The notes: generated by a model not told the origin, from the letters alone. Numbered from the stretch's first letter, positions 28,426 through 37,913 are shown. The stretch is DNA of 64,000 nucleotides from Paenibacillus nuruki (GCF_001721045.1 NZ_MDER01000036.1:1-64000), one strand, 5' to 3'. Numbers and translations are program-made.

Positions 28426-28448
28426 TCCATCATGCCACCTAATATGAA

Positions 28449-29216
28449 TTATGTTGTCATCAGTTGGTTCAACAGTGACTGAATCTGACGCTCCATCCAA
28501 TGAGATAACAGTGGATGTGGCAATAATGCTGTACCTGCATATTCATAGCTTAACCCTTCTACACGCCCGGGAATCACTTGATTCAGGAATATCCCTTTAC
28601 TTAGAAACAGAGGAGCAATCAGCACTTTGTACCCGCGTGCTGTCCATTCTTCTGTTTTGGCACGCAGACTATCTGGATTGAGCAGTGCATAATCGGTATG
28701 TGCCACTTCACTCACCTGTCCTACTCGCTGAGCTAGAGAAGAAATCCCTTTCTCCCAGCGTTGTCTGAATCCGTCATGAATACTGCCGTGACCCACAACC
28801 AACACCACTTCATTCTCAGGGGCAACCGATAAATCTTTCACTTGATCCCAGACCATACGAGCGATATCTTCATCATCATCGGCTGGATAACCAAAGTGAA
28901 CTTTCGCTTGAATCGTAAAAGGTTCCAGATCGGTCTCGCGATCAGGCGTTTCTTTGACACCCAAAGCATAAGCGATCTCGTCCATATGTGTACTACCAGA
29001 GGACACAAATAGCGGAACGACTAATAGATCTGTAACTCCTTGCGCTTCCAGTTCATTGATTCCATCCTGAATAAATCTTCCCGGAACATTGTCCAGGAAG
29101 ACTGCATTGACAGGTAGATCGCTTGGCAGATGGATATGAGATACTGCTTCATCGATCTGCTCCATCCAAGATGGTTCCGGCGAGCCATGACTAATTATTA
29201 ATACACCGGGCTTCAT
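28449..29216 (-). CDS. Sirohydrochlorin chelatase, CbiX/SirB-like
   Basis: Inserts a divalent metal (Co or Fe) into sirohydrochlorin for cobalamin or siroheme. Seen: GVLIISHGSPEPSW at the start with the metal-binding His, VPLFVSSGSTHMDEI, and a second half-module with VLVVGHGSIHDGF and APLFLSKGIFLNQVIPGR, i.e. the two-domain fold. 255 aa. It is followed 24 bases later by dagK and preceded by yerC five bases upstream, so these form an operon. Confidence 0.85.
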   Translation of the reverse strand: MKPGVLIISHGSPEPSWMEQIDEAVSHIHLPSDLPVNAVFLDNVPGRFIQDGINELEAQGVTDLLVVPLFVSSGSTHMDEIAYALGVKETPDRETDLEPFTIQAKVHFGYPADDDEDIARMVWDQVKDLSVAPENEVVLVVGHGSIHDGFRQRWEKGISSLAQRVGQVSEVAHTDYALLNPDSLRAKTEEWTARGYKVLIAPLFLSKGIFLNQVIPGRVEGLSYEYAGTALLPHPLLSHWMERQIQSLLNQLMTT

Positions 29217-29221
29217 AGAGA

Positions 29222-29581
29222 TTACCTCCCTAGACGTTCCAATGTCATTTTATAACCATCATTACCATAATTCAGGCAACGTTTCACACGGGAAATGGTA
29301 GCTGTACTTGCACCCGTTTCTGCTTCAATCTGGTTATAGGTTGAACCTTTGCCTAACATACGAGCCACTTCAAGACGCTGTGATAAAGACTGAATCTCAT
29401 TCACAGTGCATAGATCGTCAAAAAAGACGTAACATTCTTCTAAATTTTTTAGTGTCAAAATCGCTTCGAATAATTGATCAACACTTTTATCATCAAGTTT
29501 TTTAAGTTGCACGATGTGATCATCCCCTACTACGGTTACTGTACCTACATTGTATATATTACTGGGTATTTTTTCAAGCAT
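29222..29581 (-). CDS. yerC: TrpR-like regulator of the YerC/YecD family
   Basis: 119 aa. The core LTLKNLEECYVFFDDLCTVNE and the HTH SLSQRLEVARMLGKGSTYNQIEAETGASTATISRVKRCLNYG are nearly identical in pattern to Bacillus YerC, a TrpR-fold DNA-binding protein. It carries about 15 extra residues at the N-terminus. Target genes are unknown. First gene of the yerC-cbiX-dagK operon. Confidence 0.88.
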   Translation of the reverse strand: MLEKIPSNIYNVGTVTVVGDDHIVQLKKLDDKSVDQLFEAILTLKNLEECYVFFDDLCTVNEIQSLSQRLEVARMLGKGSTYNQIEAETGASTATISRVKRCLNYGNDGYKMTLERLGR

Positions 29582-29630
29582 TAACGATGTACAGCATTAC
29601 AGAGTACCAGATTTTGTTTGAGCAGAACAA

Positions 29631-30596
29631 TTATTTAAACCATCCACGTCTTGTAAAAGCAGTCATCATCCCTGCTCCCAAAGCAAACATCAGCAATAGC
29701 ACGCCAAAATAGCCATACTTCCATTTCAGTTCTGGCATATTTTCAAAGTTCATGCCGTAGATACCTGCGATCAGCGTCAGCGGCATAAAAATAGTCGTGA
29801 TCACCGTCAATGTTTTCATAATCGTATTCATTCGATTGGAATTAAGCGAAATATAACTATCCCGCAGATCTGAAGTCATTTCACGATTCGACTCAATCAT
29901 ATCCGACAACTTCAGTAAATGATCATAGATATCGCCAAAGTATGAATGATGCTGATCGACCTTCTGAATATGTTGTGAGTTAATAACCCGGTACATCAAG
30001 TCACGCATTGGAATAATTGTTCTCCGTAGTTTCAGTAGACGAGAACGCAGTACAAATACTTGCGCTAACAGATCATCCACCGGTTCATCTGGTCCTGTAT
30101 TTTCAAGTTCATTCAATTCATCTTCAATCTCGTACACACAAGGGAAATATTCATCTACAATTTTGTCAGTAATGATATAAGCGGCGGCTATTGGCCCATT
30201 TGCCCAAGTGGGACGTGTTCCCTGTTGACCATAGCTAATAATACGTTGCCATGCCGTCTCAATCTCTCGCAGTTCCCCATGATGAAAGGAAACCAAAAAT
30301 TTATCGCTGACAAATAAATCGACTTCTTCGACCAATAACGTCTCTGGGTGCATGGCATGAAGAACTAGAAACTGCACCTCACCATAATAATCGATCTTCG
30401 GGCGTTGAAGCACATGTAGACAATCTTCTACCGCTAATGGATGAAAATGAAAAAAGGTACTTAACTTCTTGGATTCTTCAGCGGTTGGCTGATTGAAATC
30501 GACCCAATACCATAAGTAGTTACCCGACTCTATCTCTTCTAATTGAATATCCTGAATAATCTCATGTTCTTGCGTCACGCCAAGAATGCGAATCAT
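29631..30596 (-). CDS. corA: CorA-family magnesium/cobalt transporter
   Basis: 321 aa. Long cytoplasmic helical domain, then two C-terminal membrane segments separated by the selectivity motif YGMNFENMPEL; the first segment is TLTVITTIFMPLTLIAGI. The protein ends in a short basic tail (RRGWFK). These features define CorA channels, which take up Mg2+ as pentamers. Confidence 0.92.
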   Translation of the reverse strand: MIRILGVTQEHEIIQDIQLEEIESGNYLWYWVDFNQPTAEESKKLSTFFHFHPLAVEDCLHVLQRPKIDYYGEVQFLVLHAMHPETLLVEEVDLFVSDKFLVSFHHGELREIETAWQRIISYGQQGTRPTWANGPIAAAYIITDKIVDEYFPCVYEIEDELNELENTGPDEPVDDLLAQVFVLRSRLLKLRRTIIPMRDLMYRVINSQHIQKVDQHHSYFGDIYDHLLKLSDMIESNREMTSDLRDSYISLNSNRMNTIMKTLTVITTIFMPLTLIAGIYGMNFENMPELKWKYGYFGVLLLMFALGAGMMTAFTRRGWFK

Positions 30597-30691
30597 GAAG
30601 CGAGTTCACTTCCTTTATATCAAATATAGACGGATTAGCGTCTGTCGTTATTTTCATAAGCATCTCTGTTCCACTTAGAATCGCACAAAAA

Positions 30692-30716
30692 ACCGCCGTT
30701 CGCAAGAAACGGCGGT
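30692..30716 (-). terminator. Terminator of the pit gene
   Basis: ACCGCCGTT pairs with AACGGCGGT; T6 follows on the minus strand, 28 bases after the stop. Confidence 0.85.
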
Positions 30717-30743
30717 AGTGATCTATAATGATCCGATTTTATT

Positions 30744-31754
30744 TTAGAACAAATCGAATAGTACTTTGAAAATAAGTCCAGATAAGATCGCTGCAATCGG
30801 AATCGTAACGATCCATGCAATCACGATCCGTCCAGCAAGTCCCCATTTCACTTCACGGAAGCGCTTGGCAGAACCTACACCTAGAATAGCTGATGTAATC
30901 GCATGCGTTGTACTTACAGGCAAGTGAGTCAGTGTTGCTGTAAAAATAACCGATGCTGCTGAGATATCAGCTGCAAAACCGTTAATAGGCTCGATTTTGA
31001 AAATTTTGGTTCCCATTGTTTTGATGATTTTCCAACCACCCACAGATGTTCCCAGTGCCATCGCTGTTGCTGCTGAGATTTTAACCCAAAGCGGTACATC
31101 TAGATTATCCTGAACACCAGCTGCGACTAGAGCAAATGTAATAATACCCATCGCTTTTTGCGCATCATTCGTACCATGTGTAAATGATTGAATCGCTGCT
31201 GTCAAAATTTGCATTGTGCGGAACCCTTTATTGACGCTATGCGGGCTACGTTTAGCAAAAATCCATTTCAGAATCGTCATGACGATATAACCGATTGCAA
31301 AAGCAATCAACGGTGACAAGATTAATCCTTCAACAATTTTGATAAACCCACTCCAGTTCACAGAACTTGAACCTGCTCCAACAAATACAGCTCCTGCTAG
31401 GGCACCGATCAAAGCATGTGAAGAAGAAGAAGGAATACCGAACCACCATGTTGCTAAGTTCCAGATAATTGCAGCTATTAGTGTTGCAATAACGATTTCT
31501 ATACCGTTATCCAAAGTCGCCGGATCAGCAACACTACCGCCGATCGTTTTGGCTACGCCTGTGAACGTGATCGCTCCCAGAAAGTTCATTACTGCCGCCA
31601 TCAGAATCGCTGTACGTGGCGGTAACGCTCGAGTAGAAACCGATGTAGCAATAGCATTTGCTGTATCATGGAATCCATTGATAAAATCGAACGCCAAAGC
31701 CAAAAACACGACGATAGCCAGTATCCATATTGAGGTTTCTACCATATCATTCAT
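30744..31754 (-). CDS. pit: PiT-family inorganic phosphate transporter
   Basis: 336 aa, about ten membrane segments. The two PiT repeats show GFHDTANAIATSVST near the start and FTHGTNDAQKAMGIITF in the middle, the signature of low-affinity phosphate (metal-phosphate) symporters. The ATG at 31754 is preferred over the TTG at 31781. It is preceded by the DUF47 gene on the same strand, the standard PiT accessory pair. Confidence 0.92.
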   Translation of the reverse strand: MNDMVETSIWILAIVVFLALAFDFINGFHDTANAIATSVSTRALPPRTAILMAAVMNFLGAITFTGVAKTIGGSVADPATLDNGIEIVIATLIAAIIWNLATWWFGIPSSSSHALIGALAGAVFVGAGSSSVNWSGFIKIVEGLILSPLIAFAIGYIVMTILKWIFAKRSPHSVNKGFRTMQILTAAIQSFTHGTNDAQKAMGIITFALVAAGVQDNLDVPLWVKISAATAMALGTSVGGWKIIKTMGTKIFKIEPINGFAADISAASVIFTATLTHLPVSTTHAITSAILGVGSAKRFREVKWGLAGRIVIAWIVTIPIAAILSGLIFKVLFDLF

Positions 31755-31899
31755 CGCCCAGATGGATCTCTTGCACTCCAATCAAGAGAATCTGCGCAAC
31801 CCTACCTCCTTAGTTATCTGTTACAGATTATTGCATCTCTGCATATTACATCCATCTATACTCAGCAAAATGGATCATATGCTTATCTTGTAAGCAATC

Positions 31900-32514
31900 T
31901 TAGGAATTGCGCATAATAATAGATTCGAGTCTATTCGCTACATCTTCGCAAGCATCAGTCGTTGTTTCCAAACGCTCATATATTTCTTTTTTCTTAATTA
32001 GTTCAATCGGGTCTTTCACTGTGGCAAACAAATCTTTGATACAGTTACGTAATACATCATCACCCTGGTTTTCCAGATCGTTCAGACGAATCGTATGTTC
32101 ACGAATAGCCAACAGCTTTTTATGAGACAACAAATGAATAGCTTTTTGAATTTCATAAGCAGATTCACGCAAAATTTCAGCAAATTGAACAATATAATTA
32201 TCTGGCTCAGTCATATGATACATATCAAAACGAGAAGCACATGCTTCTAGACCGTCTAATACATCATCCATCGTTGTCGTCAAATCCATAATATCATCAC
32301 GCTCAATGGGTGTGATAAATGTTTTGTTCAGTTCGGTAATAATGGTGTGCGTGTAATCATCACATTGATTCTCGTAAATCTTCATTTGCTTCGTAAACTC
32401 TGGAATATCCTTCAAGTTAGGTACTTGTTCCGCAAAGTAATCTGCAGCTTGCACAATTGCATCTGCCATGTTCTCCAGCGTTTGAAAAAAGATATCCTTT
32501 TTCTTAACACGCAT
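31900..32514 (-). CDS. DUF47 (PhoU-like) accessory protein of the Pit transporter
   Basis: 204 aa, all alpha-helical, with the PhoU-type ExxxD/DxxxD metal-binding pattern around DLTTTMDDVLDGLEACA and NDLENQGDDVLRNCI. Members are thought to regulate PiT transporters. The ATG at 32514 has AAAAGGGG upstream. It lies 145 bases upstream of pit, most likely in one operon. Confidence 0.88.
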   Translation of the reverse strand: MRVKKKDIFFQTLENMADAIVQAADYFAEQVPNLKDIPEFTKQMKIYENQCDDYTHTIITELNKTFITPIERDDIMDLTTTMDDVLDGLEACASRFDMYHMTEPDNYIVQFAEILRESAYEIQKAIHLLSHKKLLAIREHTIRLNDLENQGDDVLRNCIKDLFATVKDPIELIKKKEIYERLETTTDACEDVANRLESIIMRNS

Positions 32515-32707
32515 TTCTATAACCCCTTTTCGAAATTTTGCCGAAAAATGTCGTAAATTAGAATTATGAAAACAAAATGATTTCATAACAACCTTTGTTA
32601 TCTTATCAATCTGTACATAGGTTTGTAAAGATTCTGTTTACATTTATCATACAAAAATCATACAAAAATCGACTTTAATTCGATCATTACAGCATTTTTT
32701 ACCTTTT

Positions 32708-33946
32708 TCATCCATTTTCGTTCAACTTTTTACCATCTATTGTCAAATGATTTTCGAATGATGGGCTGTTAGGAACAATATTGTAATACGTTACACCGGG
32801 TACAAGAGGCACTTCTTGACCATTACTGCTAAAGCGAATCACATCTCCACTTTTCTTGCTCCATTGACCTTTGATCTGCTGACCTTGTTGAAATAACATC
32901 GCTTCTCCACCGGCATTAAGATTTAAGCTTAATCTGCCAATATCGTCTAATACTTTGTAATCTCCGCCCAACACCATAACATTCGAAGCAGTTAAAGGCT
33001 TTCCACTATTCAGATCAATATGCGGTTCATTATTCATACTACGTGTGTAAAGTCCGGTGGTGGAATTATATTTATACGCGACTTTATAACTTTCTAGCAA
33101 AAATTGAAGTTCAATCAATGACGCTTTGGTTGCTGTTGTGGCAGAGGATGTTGAGCTTGAATCATTAGCACTAATACTATCTTTATTATCGGCAGAAACG
33201 GTATCTACTTTGAGTGAATTAGTATCGGTTGGAAGTGAAGAATGTTCTGTATTTAGTGAATCGGTTGTTGTACTTGTTGAAGATTTAGCAGTTGTAGAAG
33301 GTAGAAAAGGATAGGTTGGAATCGTGATCTCTTGTTTGTAATTTTTTTGGAGTGCACCTTTACGTAATTTCTCTTCATTCGTATATAAATTATGAGGCGC
33401 TTTACGGCTGGAATCTCGCCAGAATGGAGCACTTGCATTGGTGATCTCATCTAAATGCTCTTTCTTTCCTTGTTGCAATATACTGTACGCTTCCGGGCTA
33501 CCTCCGGCATGAACAAGCAATGCGCCTACACTTTCCCCGATGCCGATTAAATACGGACGAATACTCCGCACAGGGCCGATCGTCACATCCCCATGATAAC
33601 TCTGATATACAGCAATCAGGCGAGTGATTCCTCCTTCGGCTAGCACTTCATAGACCATATCTGCTTGGGCTAATCCTGATTGTGGACGTGCCGCAGGTGC
33701 ATTGTTAATCATGACCGCAATCGGTCTAGCTAGAGAAGGTTGCTTTACAGGTAATCCGGTAAGTGGAGCGGTATAGGCCACTTCTGCTGGCTTTTCTGGT
33801 GCGATCGGTTCAGTTACTTTGGCAGGTTCAGGTTGTTGCTGTGGTGCAGGTGTAGCCACTTCAGCAGACCCGCAACCGATCAGACTAGCAGTGAGTACAA
33901 GTGGAATCGTCCATTTGCTTACTTTCCATAATCCAGATTGATTCAT
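32708..33946 (-). CDS. YerB-like DUF3048 lipoprotein
   Basis: 412 aa. Signal peptide with lipobox LIGC, a Pro/Glu-rich spacer, then the DUF3048 N-domain (LTGLPVKQPSLARPIAVMI, GPVRSIRPYLIGI) and the C-domain (LNAGGEAMLFQQGQQIKGQW). Between them is a Ser/Thr/Asp-rich insert of about 60 residues (near 225-285), making it longer than the 330-aa YerB of Bacillus. Function of the family is not established. The ATG at 33946 follows GAGGGGG. Confidence 0.8.
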   Translation of the reverse strand: MNQSGLWKVSKWTIPLVLTASLIGCGSAEVATPAPQQQPEPAKVTEPIAPEKPAEVAYTAPLTGLPVKQPSLARPIAVMINNAPAARPQSGLAQADMVYEVLAEGGITRLIAVYQSYHGDVTIGPVRSIRPYLIGIGESVGALLVHAGGSPEAYSILQQGKKEHLDEITNASAPFWRDSSRKAPHNLYTNEEKLRKGALQKNYKQEITIPTYPFLPSTTAKSSTSTTTDSLNTEHSSLPTDTNSLKVDTVSADNKDSISANDSSSTSSATTATKASLIELQFLLESYKVAYKYNSTTGLYTRSMNNEPHIDLNSGKPLTASNVMVLGGDYKVLDDIGRLSLNLNAGGEAMLFQQGQQIKGQWSKKSGDVIRFSSNGQEVPLVPGVTYYNIVPNSPSFENHLTIDGKKLNENG

Positions 33947-34248
33947 TACAATAGTATCCCCCTCAGTGATTAGCATCATTATGCAATGTAGCAGATCGTT
34001 GTCATCTGCATAGTAGGATACATTCCTACTATAGAACACACATATGAACTTCAAATGAATTAAAAATCGGCTAGTTATGTATAATCAGAAGATGTAAAAC
34101 ACGGTCTACTTCTTATTAAAACATAAGCTTCTTCTATATAGAATACATATGAGGTAATTAACTAATAGCATCATCCAAACATCTACTTCATTTATATATA
34201 CCATATTTTAACAGTTCAATAATAAAATATTAAAAATTTATCTAAGAT

Positions 34249-34264
34249 TGTGATTTTTATCACA
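34249..34264. promoter_or_regulatory. FNR/CRP-type operator upstream of the DoxX gene
   Basis: TGTGA-TTTTTA-TCACA is a perfect match to the Bacillus Fnr site TGTGA-N6-TCACA. A TAAAAT at 34286-34291 can serve as a -10 box; with a start near 34298, the site would be centred at -41.5, the classic activator position. No -35 box is needed in such promoters. Confidence 0.6.
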
Positions 34265-34377
34265 TTTTAAAATTTAGTTGTGATTTAAAATAAAGACATG
34301 GAAGAGATGATCATCACCAACTCAACAAGTTAGCACAGACTTACAAAAATAAAACATTATTCAGGGGAGTGGCAATC

Positions 34378-34902
34378 ATGAACAGATGGCTAAGAGAAAA
34401 CAGTGTGGCAATGTGGTTATTAACTATACTACGGGTATATATCGGTTTTAAATGGATCGCTGGTGGATGGGAAAAATTAAGTGGTGGCGGATTCGATGCT
34501 ACTGGATTCTTAACAGGTGCTATCGCCAATACAGGCGGAGAACATCCAAGTGTACAAGCAGGCTGGGGCGCATTTTTACAACATTTCGCTTTACCAAATG
34601 TAGCACTATTCAATGTTCTTGTTCCTATCGGTGAATTCCTTGTCGGACTTGGATTAATCTTAGGTGCATGTACTACACTTGCAGCACTAATGGGAATGGT
34701 AATGAACTTCGCATTCTTGTTCTCGGGCACTGTAAGCACTAACCCTTACTTGTTACTTGCTGAAATCTTCATTATCGTTGCTGGTGCAAATGCTGGTAAA
34801 ATTGGTCTAGATCGCTGGATCGTTCCTTACTTACGCACTCGCTTCTTCAACCGTCGTAACAAACAACAAGATACCTTGCCTAATCAGCATAAAATCGCTT
34901 AA
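34378..34902 (+). CDS. DoxX-family membrane protein
   Basis: 174 aa with four membrane segments and the DoxX pattern LRVYIGFKWIAGGWEKL near the N-terminus, LVPIGEFLVGLGLILG in the middle and LLAEIFIIVAGANAGKIGLDRW near the end. DoxX proteins include subunits of thiosulfate:quinone oxidoreductase and stress-related respiratory proteins; the exact partner is unknown. The ATG at 34378 follows AGGGGAG. The upstream FNR-type site suggests oxygen control. Confidence 0.85.
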   Translation: MNRWLRENSVAMWLLTILRVYIGFKWIAGGWEKLSGGGFDATGFLTGAIANTGGEHPSVQAGWGAFLQHFALPNVALFNVLVPIGEFLVGLGLILGACTTLAALMGMVMNFAFLFSGTVSTNPYLLLAEIFIIVAGANAGKIGLDRWIVPYLRTRFFNRRNKQQDTLPNQHKIA

Positions 34903-35030
34903 CGATATAAATAACCGAATCAATTGGCTTCTATAGAATGATCGATGTTATTCGCAGTAACATATAGATCATCACAAGGAGAACAGAAAGAACCTACTGT
35001 ACAATAGATAAAAAAATAGAAATCCACTTG

Positions 35031-35082
35031 AAAAGTCATTCGCTACACCGTACTTTAAGCTACGGTATACAGAATGACTTTT
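35031..35082. terminator. Bidirectional terminator between doxX and thiE
   Basis: AAAAGTCATTC pairs with GAATGACTTTT, with an inner CCGTA/TACGG stem around CTTTAAGC; T6 on the plus strand. Confidence 0.85.
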
Positions 35083-35132
35083 TTGTATTTTATTTTGATT
35101 AATTTCTATTCGAATCAACTTCAAGCCGTCTA

Positions 35133-35810
35133 TTACTGCTTTTGATTGGCAATAAAGTGCTTGGTGAGTGTATTCAATCGCTCCGTAGCTTGCTCGACAT
35201 TGTTTTGTCCTGCAATGGCAGATATCACTGCTATTCCATCGGCTCCTGCGGTTAAGATCGGCTCTGCATTATCTGCATGAATACCGCCAATACCCACTAA
35301 TGGAATATGTATCTGATGGTTCTTAAGAGCTGTAATCGTACGTGTTCCTTGTACGGCTTCGGCATCAGCTTTGGAAGTGGTTGGATAGATCGGTCCTATG
35401 CCTAAGTAATCAGCTCCATCTTGAATAGCTTGTCTGGCTTCAGCAACCGAATGAGCAGATACGCCAATCATCTTATTTTGCCCAAGACGTGCACGAATCT
35501 GATCGGCAGGTATATCTTCTTGCCCTACATGAATCCCATCGGCGTCCAGTGCAATCGCTAATTCAATATCATCATTCACTATAAACGGAATCTTATGCTC
35601 TCTACAGATCTGTTGAAGAGATTCAGCCAGTTGGTAGTACGCTTGCCCTGTGAGTGCCCCGACTCCTTTTTCACGAAATTGAAAAAGAGTAATCCCTCCT
35701 GTGATGGCAGATGTTAATACTTCTTCTGGTGGTTGTGTACAATTGACACTACCCATCACTAGATAAAGGCGTAAATACTGGCGCAATTGGTGTTGATCTG
35801 GCTTAGACAT
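35133..35810 (-). CDS. thiE: Thiamine-phosphate synthase
   Basis: Joins HMP-PP and thiazole phosphate into thiamine phosphate. Seen: LYLVMGS at the start, FQFREKG, IPFIVNDDIELAIALDADGIHVGQEDIPA, IGVSAHS, DYLGIGPIYPTTSKADA and VGIGGIHADNAEPILTAGADGIAVISAI, the full TIM-barrel set. About 225 aa. The ATG at 35810 overlaps the thiD stop by 8 bases. Third gene of the thiM-thiD-thiE salvage operon. Confidence 0.92.
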   Translation of the reverse strand: MSKPDQHQLRQYLRLYLVMGSVNCTQPPEEVLTSAITGGITLFQFREKGVGALTGQAYYQLAESLQQICREHKIPFIVNDDIELAIALDADGIHVGQEDIPADQIRARLGQNKMIGVSAHSVAEARQAIQDGADYLGIGPIYPTTSKADAEAVQGTRTITALKNHQIHIPLVGIGGIHADNAEPILTAGADGIAVISAIAGQNNVEQATERLNTLTKHFIANQKQ

Positions 35811-36618
35811 TATAGACCCGGCTCCTTTGTTGATACGCAAAATGATTAGTAGGCCCATGATCGGAACCAATTCCCAGTCCATCTTCAATCGCGGCTTGAA
35901 TAAATTGCTTGGCGGTATCTACAGCTTCATGGATCGATTTACCTTGAGCTAATGTTGCCGTTAATGCCGCTGAAAAAGTACAGCCTGTCCCATGCGTATG
36001 CATTGTATCGATACGCTTGCTTTCAAAATATTCAAAATGTTGTCCATCATACAACAAATCCACAACGGTTGAAGTCGATGCATCATGTCCACCTTTAATC
36101 ACTACATACGTTGCACCCATATCAATTAACTGTGTGGCGGCTTGTTCACGCTGTTGCATGTTGGTGATCGATATCCCTGTGAGTAGCTCTGCTTCTGGTA
36201 AATTCGGAGTGATGATCTCTGCTAACGGGATCAGATCTGAGACGAGCGCTTGTAATGCTTCTTGTTGCAAAAGCACAGATCCGCCTTTGGCTACCATCAC
36301 TGGATCAATCACTAGATGTTGCCACTGGTACTGTTTTACTTTTTGAGCGACATGACGAATAATCTCAGCGCTAAATAACATCCCTGTTTTGACAGCATGC
36401 GGTTGTAGATCTGTACCGATTGAATCCAATTGCTGAATAATACCTTCAATTTCTACCGGATAGACTCCTTGTACCCCTTTTGTATTTTGAGCCGTAACAG
36501 CGGTAAGAACAGACATACCATAGACTCCGAGTTCTTGAAATGTTTTGAGATCGGCTTGAATCCCTGCACCTCCTCCACTATCTGAACCAGCAATCGTTAA
36601 GGCTTGATATACGTTCAT
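35803..36618 (-). CDS. thiD: Hydroxymethylpyrimidine (phosphate) kinase
   Basis: Phosphorylates HMP twice to HMP-PP for thiE. Seen: [22 protein letters not shown] at the start, VIDPVMVAKGGSVLL, ITPNLPEAELLTG, VVIKGGHDAS and the anion-hole motif THGTGCTFSAALTA with the catalytic Asp/Cys area. 271 aa. The ATG at 36618 has AAAGGAG upstream. It is a paralogue of the kinase at 58851 but serves the salvage operon. Confidence 0.92.
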   Translation of the reverse strand: MNVYQALTIAGSDSGGGAGIQADLKTFQELGVYGMSVLTAVTAQNTKGVQGVYPVEIEGIIQQLDSIGTDLQPHAVKTGMLFSAEIIRHVAQKVKQYQWQHLVIDPVMVAKGGSVLLQQEALQALVSDLIPLAEIITPNLPEAELLTGISITNMQQREQAATQLIDMGATYVVIKGGHDASTSTVVDLLYDGQHFEYFESKRIDTMHTHGTGCTFSAALTATLAQGKSIHEAVDTAKQFIQAAIEDGLGIGSDHGPTNHFAYQQRSRVYNV

Positions 36619-36644
36619 TTTTTTCACTCCTTTGGATAGATTGG

Positions 36645-36755
36645 ATTAGAAGATGTCGCGCTTATCTTGCCAAGCGCTAATCGTAAGATATTTTGTTACA
36701 CAAAAATCACATTTTATTTAATTAGAAGATGTCGCGCTTATCTTGCCAAGCGCTA
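36645..36755 (+). repeat. Dispersed hairpin-ended repeat, copy A
   Basis: A perfect 35-bp direct repeat at 36645-36679 and 36721-36755, each containing GCGCTT-N8-AAGCGC, frames a GTAAGATATTTTG-bearing middle. The right end supplies the TAG stop codon of thiM (36753-36755). Copies B (37914-38018) and C (52199-52291) share the ends and the middle. Confidence 0.8.
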
Positions 36756-37556
36756 GACTTTTGCGATTTTTGAATGGGTGGATACGATATCGGGTGTGAC
36801 TAGAGAGAGTTGATTGATAAATTCGATCTGAAAGCTACCTGTACCTTGTCCTGCGGTCTGTTGGTAAGCAATCTCTGCTGCGATGCCGTAAAACGCTAGT
36901 GCTTCAACTACAGCGTTTAAGCGTTCTTGTGACTCTATAGGATCAGCCACTGCGATAAATGCACCCACAACAGCACTGAGCAGACAACCTCCGCCTGTGA
37001 CCCGTGTTAAGATGCTGTGACTATTTGCAATGGTATAGGTGGTATTGCCATCAGTGACCACATCTTTTTCGCCTGTGATCGCTACGATACATTTCAATTG
37101 GCGAGCCGCTTGTTTAGCAATCTCGACCATATTTCCTTCGCCTGCTCCTGCATCCACGCCTTTGATATGCCATTGTTCGCCGATGACATTAGCGACTTCA
37201 GCCACATTGCCACGTAACACATCAATCTGGACATGCTCAGTAATCTGTATTGCCGACTCGGTACGATAAGGTGTCGCTCCTGCTCCTACCGGATCAAATA
37301 CAACAGGTACACCTGCTTGATTAGCTGAGCGTCCTGCTTGGAGAATAGCTTCAACTGTATAAGGATCAAGCGTACCGATATTGAGCACCACAGCACTTGC
37401 CATTGCAGCCACATCTGTTACTTCTTCATGGGCATATGCCATAAAAGGAGAAGCGCCCAAAGCCAGCAATCCATTGGCTGTAAAATTAGTCACGACCATA
37501 TTCGTAATATTATGAACAAGTGGATTTTGTGCTTGTACTTTTGCTAAAAAGCTCAT
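36753..37556 (-). CDS. thiM: Hydroxyethylthiazole kinase
   Basis: Phosphorylates the thiazole moiety for salvage. Seen: [31 protein letters not shown] at the start, [24 protein letters not shown], and [11 protein letters not shown] followed by [17 protein letters not shown] with the catalytic Cys. 267 aa, ATG after GGAGG. First gene of the operon behind the TPP riboswitch. Its stop codon lies in repeat copy A. Confidence 0.92.
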   Translation of the reverse strand: MSFLAKVQAQNPLVHNITNMVVTNFTANGLLALGASPFMAYAHEEVTDVAAMASAVVLNIGTLDPYTVEAILQAGRSANQAGVPVVFDPVGAGATPYRTESAIQITEHVQIDVLRGNVAEVANVIGEQWHIKGVDAGAGEGNMVEIAKQAARQLKCIVAITGEKDVVTDGNTTYTIANSHSILTRVTGGGCLLSAVVGAFIAVADPIESQERLNAVVEALAFYGIAAEIAYQQTAGQGTGSFQIEFINQLSLVTPDIVSTHSKIAKV

Positions 37557-37662
37557 TTGATTAGCCTCCTGTAATAAATAGATATTTTGCGATTACCCTA
37601 TTCTATTTGGATTATATGTAGAAAAGGTTAGGCTTTATCCTATAAGGGCTGAACGCAATAAA

Positions 37663-37694
37663 GACCCATCCATCTCTAAAGAGACAAATGGGTC
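37663..37694 (-). terminator. Riboswitch-linked terminator upstream of thiM
   Basis: GACCCAT pairs with ATGGGTC, extended by GTCTCT/AGAGA, with T-rich sequence after it on the minus strand. It lies between the TPP aptamer and thiM and is the likely expression platform. Confidence 0.75.
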
Positions 37695-37733
37695 AAACAT
37701 TCATTCAGGTAGATATAACTTGAGTGAAAATTC

Positions 37734-37826
37734 AGCCTCCACTTCCCTCCGCTAGTATAATCCAGATCAGGTTCCAAGGGTCCGAAAATCCATTTTCGTC
37801 TCAGCCAACAGGCTCCCCTAGTGAAA
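37734..37826 (-). promoter_or_regulatory. TPP (thi-box) riboswitch
   Basis: On the minus strand the conserved blocks appear in order: AGGGGAGCC, GGCTGAGA, ACCCTTGGAACCTGATCTGG, ATTATACTAGCGGAGGGAAG. They are the hallmarks of the thiamin pyrophosphate aptamer. With the downstream terminator it should shut off thiM-thiD-thiE when TPP is plentiful. Confidence 0.93.
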
Positions 37827-37913
37827 TCAGTAACTATTCAATTGTTCTTTCTTACCATACCACTGGTGAATGATCTGGTAAAGAGTGAGAAATTGGTTAA
37901 TATCTTACTATAC

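Noticed and set aside
32612-32635. PhoP box upstream of the DUF47-pit operon
   Set aside because: TGTACA and TTTACA-like repeats are present on the minus strand, but spacing (12) and sequence do not match the TTAACA-N5 pattern well.
32648-32670. Direct repeat of ATCATACAAAA
   Set aside because: A simple A/T-rich doubling of 11 bases with no related copies; likely chance.
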